Shown here: one piece after another, positions 15,420 through 21,551 of the stretch
How the letters are laid out: the number at the start of each line of letters is the position of its first letter
How positions within the stretch are numbered: the first letter of the stretch is position 1
Origin: GCA-002722245 sp964230605
Lineage (GTDB): Bacteria > Bacteroidota > Bacteroidia > Flavobacteriales_C > GCA-002722245
Assembly: GCA_964230605.1 (NCBI GenBank)
Contig: CAXRIN010000077.1
Location: 1 to 21,551, forward strand
DNA: 21,551 nt
Direction: 5' to 3'
The notes under the pieces: model-generated
What the model was told of the DNA's origin: nothing
Database searches by the model: none
Seen by the model: only the letters and a program-made list of their open reading frames with translations
Position numbers and translations under genes: made by a program

Positions 15420-16241
15420 TTACGGAACCATATCCTCTATCTCAGCATCAGATTTATCTGTCTTAATTTTATAATTTTCAAAATCATATAAATCCTTATC
15501 CAACATATGAGATGGAGCGATGTTTTTAATGGATTTAAAAATAATCTCCTTTCTTCCAGGAGATTTTTTATCCCAACCCGCTAACATTTCCTTCACAGCT
15601 TGTCTTTGAAGCCCCTCCTGTGAACCACATAAATTACAAGGTATAATAGGGAACTCCTTTAACTTCGAATACTCTTCAATATCCGCTTCTTTACAATATG
15701 CTAAAGGACGAATAACCACGTGTTTACCATCATCTGTTTTATACTTCGCAGGCATTGTTTCAATTCTACCAGAATAAAACATATTCAAGAACAAGGTCTC
15801 CATTATATCTTCTCTATGGTGACCTAATGCTAACTTATTACACCCCAACTCTTCAGCAACGGAATATAAAATCCCTCTCCTCAAGCGAGAACATAAACTA
15901 CAAGTAGTTTTTCCAGCTGGAGTCTTTTCCTTTACTACCGAATAAGTATCACGCTCAACTATCTTATAGTCTACTCCAATCTTTTCAAAATACTCAGGTA
16001 AAACATGCTCAGGAAATCCAGGTTGTTTTTGATCTAAATTAACCGCAACAATGTCAAACTTCAATAAAGGAGAAGTTTGCATATGCATTAAAATATCAAG
16101 CATAGTATAGCTATCCTTCCCACCCGAAAGACAAACCATGATTTTGTCGCCATCTTGCACTAAACCATAATCTTCGTTCGCTTTCCAAACAGCCTTTCTT
16201 AATCTTCTAGTCAGCTTTACGCTTTCATCTTCCATAGCCAT
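15420..16241 (-). CDS. ttcA: tRNA 2-thiocytidine(32) biosynthesis protein TtcA
   Basis: 273 residues. TtcA adenylates and thiolates cytidine 32 of certain tRNAs. Seen: the PP-loop pyrophosphatase motif CLSGGKDSYT (37-46), the two CxxC pairs Cys114/Cys117 and Cys202/Cys205 that hold the Fe-S cluster in this family, ALGHHREDIMETLFLNMFYSG, and RPLAYCKEADIEEYS. The second pair (IPCNLCGSQ) separates TtcA from the related TilS and MesJ ligases. The start at 16241 gives MAMEDES; Met3 (16235) is an equally good choice. The TAATTTTG box ends 4 bases before the first ATG, so the transcript would start at or next to the start codon. The 15-residue tail after DFENYK is acidic. Confidence 0.94.
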   Translation of the reverse strand: MAMEDESVKLTRRLRKAVWKANEDYGLVQDGDKIMVCLSGGKDSYTMLDILMHMQTSPLLKFDIVAVNLDQKQPGFPEHVLPEYFEKIGVDYKIVERDTYSVVKEKTPAGKTTCSLCSRLRRGILYSVAEELGCNKLALGHHREDIMETLFLNMFYSGRIETMPAKYKTDDGKHVVIRPLAYCKEADIEEYSKLKEFPIIPCNLCGSQEGLQRQAVKEMLAGWDKKSPGRKEIIFKSIKNIAPSHMLDKDLYDFENYKIKTDKSDAEIEDMVP

Positions 16242-16245
16242 GACG

Positions 16246-16288
16246 CAAAATTAAGCTTTTTTCTAACCACATGCTTCATTCAAATATA
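16246..16288 (-). promoter_or_regulatory. Two candidate -7 boxes upstream of ttcA
   Basis: On the minus strand TATATTTG (16288-16281) and TAATTTTG (16253-16246) both match TAnnTTTG fully. The proximal box would give a leaderless mRNA for the ATG at 16241, or a leader of about 5 bases for Met3. The distal box would give a leader of about 33 bases. Neither has a TTG at the usual -33 spacing. Confidence 0.45.
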
Positions 16289-16329
16289 ACCCTTTGTTAT
16301 ACGACCATTAAAATGTTCATAAATCCAAA

Positions 16330-16364
16330 AAACTTTAAACTTTAAACCTTAAACCTTAAACTTC
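16330..16364 (+). repeat. Five tandem heptamers upstream of purL
   Basis: Five consecutive 7-base units read AAACTTT, AAACTTT, AAACCTT, AAACCTT, AAACTTC. The array ends 7 bases before the purL -7 box and covers the place where a -33 element would be expected. No recognisable -33 TTG is present there. Confidence 0.8.
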
Positions 16365-16371
16365 CATTTTG

Positions 16372-16379
16372 TACTTTTG
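16372..16379 (+). promoter_or_regulatory. Candidate -7 box of purL
   Basis: TACTTTTG is a full TAnnTTTG match. It would start transcription near 16384-16386, giving a leader of about 13 bases before the ATG at 16398. The in-frame TTG at 16377 lies inside this box and is therefore an implausible start codon. Confidence 0.55.
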
Positions 16380-16397
16380 CACTCTAATTTCTATGCA

Positions 16398-19300
16398 ATG
16401 ATTACATTCTTTGGAAATCCTTCTCAAAAGGTATTTGCAGTACAAACTGCCCAAGCAATTTCAAGTGATAATGTTTCAAAATTAAACTGGCTTTTCGGTG
16501 GAGTTGAACCTATCGAAGGCAGTGTAGTTGAAGGAACTTTTGTTGGTCCACGTGCAGCTATGATTACGCCATGGAGTACCAACGCAGTTGAAATCACTCA
16601 AAATATGGGAATTGATGGAATTATCAGAATTGAAGAATTTGAATCAATTTCAGCAGACAGCAAAGATTACGATCCAATGTTACAACATAAATTCTTTGGT
16701 TTAAACCAGGATTTATACACGATAAACATTGAACCTGAGAAGATTATTGAAATTGAAGATATCGAAGCTTACAACCAGCAAGAAGGTTTAGCATTGAGCC
16801 CAGAAGAAGTTGAATACTTAAATGGTTTAGCAAAGAAATTAGGTAGAAAATTAACCGACTCAGAGGTTTTCGGATTCTCTCAAGTAAACTCAGAACACTG
16901 TCGTCACAAGATTTTCAATGGAACTTTTGTAATCGATGGTGAAGAGAAACCAACTTCTTTATTTAAATTAATCAAGAAGACTTCTCAAGAAAATCCAAAC
17001 TCAATTGTTTCTGCTTATAGCGATAACGTTGCATTTGTTAAAGGTCCTAAGATTGATCAATTCGCGCCAAAGTCTGCTGACAAACCTGACTTCTACGAAG
17101 TAAAACAAATCGACTCCGTAATCTCATTAAAAGCAGAAACGCATAACTTCCCTACTACTGTTGAGCCTTTTAATGGTGCAGCAACTGGTTCGGGAGGTGA
17201 AATAAGAGATAGATTAGCTGGTGGTAAAGGTTCTTTACCTTTAGCAGGGACAGCGGTTTACATGACTTCTTACTCTCGTTTAAACGAAAATCGTCCTTGG
17301 GAAAAAGGAATGGACGAAAGAAAGTGGTTATACCAAACTCCAATGGATATCTTAATCAAAGCTTCCAATGGAGCTTCTGATTTTGGTAACAAGTTCGGTC
17401 AGCCTTTAATCACAGGTTCTGTACTTACTTTCGAACACGAAGAAGATGCACGTAAATTAGGATTCGATAAAGTAATCATGCAAGCAGGAGGTATTGGTTT
17501 CGGTAAGGAGGAAGAAGCTATCAAAGCTGTTCCAGACGTAAGCGATAAGGTTGTATTACTTGGTGGTGAAAACTACCGTATTGGTATGGGAGGTGCTGCT
17601 GTATCTTCGGCTGATACTGGTGAGTTTGAATCAGGAATTGAATTAAACGCAATTCAAAGAAGTAATCCAGAGATGCAAAAAAGAGCCATGAATGCTATTC
17701 GTGGTATGATTGAAACTGGTGAAAACCCAATCATCTCTATTCACGATCACGGCGCTGGTGGACACTTAAACTGTTTATCGGAGCTTGTAGAGGTGGATAA
17801 CAAAGGTGGGCGTATCGAGTTAGACGCACTTCCTGTCGGAGATCCTACCCTATCTGCTAAAGAAATCATTGGTAACGAATCTCAGGAAAGAATGGGATTA
17901 GTAATCAAAGATGAGCACGTTGCAAAATTAAAAGCGGTTGCAGAAAGAGAGCGCTCCCCAATGTACACTGTTGGTGAAGTTACTGGTGACGGAAAATTCA
18001 CTTTTGAATCATCAACTACGGGTGAAAAACCAATGGATTTAGAATTAAACGATATGTTTGGTTCTTCTCCAAAAACAATAATGACGGATAAGACAGTTGA
18101 GCGCAATTACGCTGAATTGGAATACGATATCAACAAAGTTTTAGAATACACTGGTGCAGTTTTGAAATTAGAAGCTGTTGCATGTAAAGATTGGTTGACT
18201 AATAAAGTAGACCGCTGTGTAACGGGTAAAGTGGCTAAACAACAATGTGCCGGACCGTTACAATTACCGTTAAATGATGTTGGTGTTATGGCACTGGATT
18301 ATAATGGTAAAGAAGGTATCGCTAACTCTATTGGTCACTCACCTGTTTCTGGAATTATCGATCCTGTTGCTGGTTCTAAAAACTCAATCGCCGAAGCATT
18401 AACAAACATCGTTTGGGCACCATTAAAAGAAAACTTAAAATCTGTATCACTTTCGGCTAACTGGATGTGGCCTTGTAAAAACGAAGGGGAAGATGCACGA
18501 TTGTACCAAGCGGTACAGGCAGTATCCGATTTTGCAATCAACTTAGGAATCAACGTACCAACTGGTAAGGATTCATTAAGTATGAAACAAAAGTACAAGG
18601 ATATGGAGGTTATCAGTCCTGGTACTGTTGTTATCTCAGCTGCTGGACACTGTGATGATATTCAAAAGGTCGTTGAGCCTGTTTTCACTAAGAAAGCTGG
18701 AAACAAGGTATTCTATATCAACTTATCAAACGATGACTTCAAATTAGGTGGTTCATCATTTGCACAAATATTAAACAAATTAGGAAACAACGCTCCTTCA
18801 ATTAAGGACGATGCTGCATTTGCTAAAGGATTCAACGCTGTTCAAGGATTAATTAAGGACGGATTATTAACTGCTGGTCATGATGTTTCTGCTGGTGGTT
18901 TAATCACTGCCCTATTAGAAATGTGTTTCGCTGATACTAAATTGGGTGTTGAAGTTGACTTAACTGGTTTAGGTGAAGCGGACTCTATTAAAGTATTATT
19001 TGCTGAAAACGCTGGATTAGTATTCCAGTCGGTTGAAGCAGATGCTGTTGAAGCTGCATTAAAAGCTGCTGGTGTTGAGTATAACATCATCGGACAAGCT
19101 GTTGAAGGTGACTTTGTAAAAGTGAAAAATGGAGATTGGTCTAACGACTTCCATATCTCGCAATTAAGAGACATCTGGTATGAAACTTCATACTTATTAG
19201 ACAAGAAACAATCGGGAGAAGCTCAGGCTACTCTACGTTTTGACAACTACAAGAAACAAGCCTTAAACTTCAAATTCAACGAAGCTTTCACAGGTGTTAA

Positions 19301-20069
19301 ACCAAACTACACAGGAGAAAGACCAGTTGCAGCGGTAATTAGAGAGAAAGGTTCCAACTCAGAAAGAGAAATGGCCAATGCGCTTTACTTAGCTGGATTT
19401 GATGTAAAGGATGTACACATGACCGATTTAATCACTGGTCGTGAAGACTTAACTGGTGTTCAAATGATCGCTGCAGTTGGAGGGTTCTCTAACTCAGATG
19501 TATTAGGATCAGCAAAAGGTTGGGCTGGAGCTTTCTTGTACAACGAAAAAGCAAACAAGGCTATTAAAGACTTCTTCGCTAGAGAAGATACTTTAAGTTT
19601 AGGAGTTTGTAATGGTTGTCAGTTATTCATCGAATTAGGATTAATCAACCCCGATCATGAAGAAAAGCCAAAGATGTTACATAACGATTCCCATAAGTTC
19701 GAGTGTAACTTTACTTCGGTAACAATTCAACCCAATAACTCAGTAATGTTAGGTTCATTAGCCGGATCAACACTAGGAATCTGGGCAGCTCACGGAGAAG
19801 GAAAGTTCAACTTACCATACGCTGAGCAAGAATATAACATCGTTGGAAAATACGGTTATGCAGCTTACCCTGCCAATCCAAACGGATCAGATTACAACAC
19901 AGCCATCATGACTTCAACCGACGGACGTCACCTAGTAATGATGCCACACTGTGAAAGATCAATCTTCCCTTGGAACTGGGGTAACTACCCAGCGGACAGA
20001 AACGATGAAGTAACGCCATGGTTAGAGGCATTTGAAAATGCTCGCAAATGGTGTTTGGAGAATAAATAA
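16398..20069 (+). CDS. purL: Phosphoribosylformylglycinamidine synthase, single-chain type
   Basis: 1223 residues from ATG 16398. It converts FGAR, glutamine and ATP to FGAM, step four of purine synthesis. This is the large form that fuses PurS-like, synthetase and glutaminase parts, as in Proteobacteria and eukaryotes. Order: N-terminal PurS-like domain (about 1-135); linker with FSQVNSEHCRHKIF (about 161-174); synthetase core with AETHNFPTTVEPFNGAATGS (246-265) and the duplicated half containing TGKDSLSMKQ; class I glutaminase at the C-terminus with nucleophile Cys1071 in GVCNGCQLF and the His1132/Glu1134 pair in AAHGEGKF. Every catalytic residue I can check is present. The start was chosen because MITFFGNPSQ matches the family opening. 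No ribosome binding site is visible. It is transcribed alone, ended by the hairpin at 20109. Confidence 0.98.
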   Translation: MITFFGNPSQKVFAVQTAQAISSDNVSKLNWLFGGVEPIEGSVVEGTFVGPRAAMITPWSTNAVEITQNMGIDGIIRIEEFESISADSKDYDPMLQHKFFGLNQDLYTINIEPEKIIEIEDIEAYNQQEGLALSPEEVEYLNGLAKKLGRKLTDSEVFGFSQVNSEHCRHKIFNGTFVIDGEEKPTSLFKLIKKTSQENPNSIVSAYSDNVAFVKGPKIDQFAPKSADKPDFYEVKQIDSVISLKAETHNFPTTVEPFNGAATGSGGEIRDRLAGGKGSLPLAGTAVYMTSYSRLNENRPWEKGMDERKWLYQTPMDILIKASNGASDFGNKFGQPLITGSVLTFEHEEDARKLGFDKVIMQAGGIGFGKEEEAIKAVPDVSDKVVLLGGENYRIGMGGAAVSSADTGEFESGIELNAIQRSNPEMQKRAMNAIRGMIETGENPIISIHDHGAGGHLNCLSELVEVDNKGGRIELDALPVGDPTLSAKEIIGNESQERMGLVIKDEHVAKLKAVAERERSPMYTVGEVTGDGKFTFESSTTGEKPMDLELNDMFGSSPKTIMTDKTVERNYAELEYDINKVLEYTGAVLKLEAVACKDWLTNKVDRCVTGKVAKQQCAGPLQLPLNDVGVMALDYNGKEGIANSIGHSPVSGIIDPVAGSKNSIAEALTNIVWAPLKENLKSVSLSANWMWPCKNEGEDARLYQAVQAVSDFAINLGINVPTGKDSLSMKQKYKDMEVISPGTVVISAAGHCDDIQKVVEPVFTKKAGNKVFYINLSNDDFKLGGSSFAQILNKLGNNAPSIKDDAAFAKGFNAVQGLIKDGLLTAGHDVSAGGLITALLEMCFADTKLGVEVDLTGLGEADSIKVLFAENAGLVFQSVEADAVEAALKAAGVEYNIIGQAVEGDFVKVKNGDWSNDFHISQLRDIWYETSYLLDKKQSGEAQATLRFDNYKKQALNFKFNEAFTGVKPNYTGERPVAAVIREKGSNSEREMANALYLAGFDVKDVHMTDLITGREDLTGVQMIAAVGGFSNSDVLGSAKGWAGAFLYNEKANKAIKDFFAREDTLSLGVCNGCQLFIELGLINPDHEEKPKMLHNDSHKFECNFTSVTIQPNNSVMLGSLAGSTLGIWAAHGEGKFNLPYAEQEYNIVGKYGYAAYPANPNGSDYNTAIMTSTDGRHLVMMPHCERSIFPWNWGNYPADRNDEVTPWLEAFENARKWCLENK

Positions 20070-20108
20070 GTAGCTCGCGGATTCCGTAGATTTTTCTACT
20101 ATTATATT

Positions 20109-20140
20109 AAGGACGGTTTTACCGTCCTTTTTTATTTTAT
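20109..20140 (+). terminator. Intrinsic terminator of purL
   Basis: A perfect 9-bp stem (20109-20117 with 20121-20129; AAGGACGGT and its complement) with a TTT loop runs straight into TTTTTATTTTAT. It begins 40 bases after the purL stop. Confidence 0.92.
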
Positions 20141-20170
20141 CATCCCGTTCTTGAAACGGGATGATAAAAT
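20134..20170. repeat. Perfect 16-bp inverted repeat overlapping the purL terminator tail
   Basis: Bases 20134-20149 (ATTTTATCATCCCGTT) are exactly inverted at 20155-20170 around a 5-base loop CTTGA. The left arm begins inside the T-rich tail of the purL terminator. No T-run follows on either strand, so it is not an ordinary second terminator. The remaining intergenic bases to 20277 hold only the weak box noted next. Confidence 0.85.
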
Positions 20171-20233
20171 ATCACTAACAAACAATAAAAAAGGGAACAT
20201 TCTTAAATTTTTAACACATTAAATAAACCTTTC

Positions 20234-20241
20234 CATTTTTG
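20234..20241 (+). promoter_or_regulatory. Weak -7-like box of the esterase-like lipoprotein gene
   Basis: CATTTTTG differs from TAnnTTTG only in the first base and lies 36 bases before the start codon at 20278. No -33 TTG is seen at the proper spacing. Confidence 0.3.
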
Positions 20242-20277
20242 GTGCGTCTTAAGTTTAGTTAACCGAACAAACCAAAT

Positions 20278-21339
20278 ATGAAAAAGATAGCATACTTAAC
20301 AATTTTCGCAGCTCTAATATTTACAGGATGTAAAAAAGAAGAGGCTACAGAAACTGATAACACTAATACAACTCCACTGATTAAGGCTGATTCAACCTAT
20401 TCGGTAAAAGTGGAAGAAGATATTATATATGGAGAAGGACTTGGTCATACACCAAATAGTACGACTCCTCTTGCCGTTCCTTTGCTTTTAGATGTTTACA
20501 GTCCTGATAACAATAACAGTAACAGGCCGGTTTTTATGTTTATCCATGGAGGTGGATTTAATGGAGGAACAAAGACTAAACCTGAAATTGTAGATATGGC
20601 GAACTATTACGCATCAAGAGGATGGGTTTTCGCTTCGGTAGATTATAGAACATCTGAAGAATTAGGTCAAATAAGTGGAATGACTCCTGAGAATGTAGTA
20701 ACCTATTATTCAGGCATTGCACCGAAAGAATGGATTGCCAATGCTATAACAGGAGCTGAAAACTCTGATCAGGTTAAACAAGTAACTGCTATGTACACAG
20801 CACAAAGAGACTGTAAAGCAGCTCTTAGATGGATTATTGCCAATGCGAATAAATATAAAATAGACAAAGATCTTATTACAGTAGGTGGTGCTTCAGCAGG
20901 AGCAATTACTACAATTGCTTTAGGGATTTCAAATGAAGAAGACTTTAGAGATGAAATTACAACTAGTGAAGACCCTACCCTTTCCTCAACTAATTTAAAC
21001 GAAACATACGATGTGAAAAGCATGGTTTATTTCTGGGGTTCAAACATGAAGTTAGATGTGTTTGAAATGGTTTACGATTTAAATAGATATGATAGCAACG
21101 ATCCAGAATTATTCATGGCACATGGAACTGCAGTAGACTCTGTAACACCTTATGCTGAGGCTCTTGAACTTCAAGACATCTATGATTCTACAGGTGTTTA
21201 TAGTCAATTAGAAACAATCCTTTTACCAAACGGAGATGCTGCTGGACATGGTGCTTGGAATGGACAAGTTAATGGAAAAGGTTTATCAGAACTCACTTTT
21301 GATTTTTTAGTTGAGAGACAAAATATAGGCCTCGAATAA
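20278..21339 (+). CDS. Esterase-like alpha/beta-hydrolase lipoprotein
   Basis: 353 residues. The lipoprotein signal ends in FTGC with Cys18, followed by a charged and Thr/Asn-rich spacer, so the enzyme is probably anchored outside the inner membrane. The hydrolase fold carries the oxyanion motif HGGG (90-93) in FMFIHGGGFNGG, the nucleophile elbow GGASAGA with Ser206, a likely acid Asp287 in MAHGTAVDSVTPY, and a likely catalytic His324 in GHGAW. This is the HGGG-type arrangement of carboxylesterases, feruloyl/acetyl-xylan esterases and the alpha/beta-hydrolase-3 group. The substrate cannot be named. An insertion (about 125-180, between the strand with VDYRT and the nucleophile) may form a lid. 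No sugar-utilisation genes are adjacent, so a link to polysaccharide breakdown is not supported here. Confidence 0.87.
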   Translation: MKKIAYLTIFAALIFTGCKKEEATETDNTNTTPLIKADSTYSVKVEEDIIYGEGLGHTPNSTTPLAVPLLLDVYSPDNNNSNRPVFMFIHGGGFNGGTKTKPEIVDMANYYASRGWVFASVDYRTSEELGQISGMTPENVVTYYSGIAPKEWIANAITGAENSDQVKQVTAMYTAQRDCKAALRWIIANANKYKIDKDLITVGGASAGAITTIALGISNEEDFRDEITTSEDPTLSSTNLNETYDVKSMVYFWGSNMKLDVFEMVYDLNRYDSNDPELFMAHGTAVDSVTPYAEALELQDIYDSTGVYSQLETILLPNGDAAGHGAWNGQVNGKGLSELTFDFLVERQNIGLE

Positions 21340-21490
21340 ATAAAACCTTCTTATTAAAATTAGCTTCAATAACCTATTATTTATTTTAGTTTTATTCAAC
21401 TCTTAATTATAGAAACTGATTCCCCACAATTATACCTAAACCGTAAGTTGAGTACGGAGTGAACACCTTTCTTTACAGAAAAGATTGGTT

Positions 21491-21551
21491 ATGAATATTT
21501 TAAGGTTTATTGAAGAGTTTCCAGATGAACACAGTTGTATCACTCATTTTA
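21491..21551 (+). CDS. Start of a probable IS1595-family transposase (cut by the window edge)
   Basis: From ATG 21491 the frame stays open to the end of the window and reads MNILRFIEEFPDEHSCITHF. The pattern of a short hydrophobic/charged start, then FPDE-x-x-C-x-x-x-F, is how IS1595/ISXO2-like transposases begin, just before a zinc ribbon and the DDE-type domain. Only 20 residues are available, so the assignment rests on this motif. The 151 bases before it (21340-21490), which should hold the left inverted repeat if this is an insertion sequence, are AT-rich, and I could not delimit the element end or a target duplication. An AG-rich GAAAAG (21478-21483) precedes the start. Confidence 0.55.
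   Translation, partial: MNILRFIEEFPDEHSCITHF

Noticed and set aside
16330..16364. CRISPR-like repeat array
   Set aside because: Units are 7 bases with no spacers; this is a simple tandem repeat.
16377..16397. TTG start for purL adding seven residues
   Set aside because: The TTG lies inside the TACTTTTG promoter box and the extra residues do not match the family; ATG 16398 gives the conserved MITFFGNPSQ opening.
18878..19204. 108-codon open frame on the minus strand inside purL
   Set aside because: Antisense shadow of a well-conserved gene, rich in Ser/Thr/Pro, with no signal or domain.
20134..20170. End of an insertion sequence at the 16-bp inverted repeat
   Set aside because: Both arms are adjacent in one 37-base hairpin, with no transposase gene or target duplication around it.

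Overview
The window reads as an ordinary chromosomal stretch of an AT-rich member of the Bacteroidota, most likely a marine Flavobacteriales-type bacterium. The support is: a secreted protein ending in the CHU_C/gliding-motility type B sorting domain used by the type IX secretion system; several promoter-like boxes of the Bacteroidota form TAnnTTTG instead of the E. coli -10 form; few Shine-Dalgarno sequences; lipoproteins of the 'MKK...GCK' kind; and a single-chain large PurL. No rRNA, tRNA, CRISPR array, prophage or plasmid feature was found. Genes pack closely and no gene-free stretch exceeds about 250 bases.

Layout. 1-2002 (minus strand): an AIM24-family protein and an orphan-looking sensor histidine kinase. 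2027-4657 (minus): a large secreted parallel beta-helix protein for the type IX system. 4905-7033 (plus): thyA and folA one base apart, then an unknown lipoprotein. 7041-10497 (minus): pfkA followed by priA, converging on the lipoprotein with a 7-base gap. 10696-12055 (plus): a two-gene unit of an unknown lipoprotein and a small secreted protein, closed by a clear terminator. 12148-15315 (plus): a 1055-residue ABC half-transporter with TerB-like and FHA-like regions in front of the ATPase. 15420-16241 (minus): ttcA, separated from the transporter by a 33-bp inverted repeat. 16398-20069 (plus): purL, behind five tandem heptamers, followed by two overlapping hairpins. 20278-21339 (plus): an esterase-like lipoprotein. 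21491 to the end: the first codons of a probable IS1595-family transposase.

Together: thyA/folA (dTMP and tetrahydrofolate recycling), purL (purines), pfkA (glycolysis), priA (replication restart) and ttcA (tRNA thiolation) are housekeeping genes. The envelope genes (beta-helix protein, three lipoproteins, small secreted protein, ABC transporter) are the lineage-specific part. Three open frames begin at TTG codons upstream of, or at Met codons before, the likely start; I moved pfkA to 10497, folA to 5701 and purL to 16398.

I see no defence or biosynthetic system. The most unusual observations are a promoter apparently built into a terminator hairpin in front of the histidine kinase (near-leaderless start), the heptamer array at purL, the multi-domain ABC transporter, and the uncharacterised lipoprotein/secreted-protein pair at 10696-12055.
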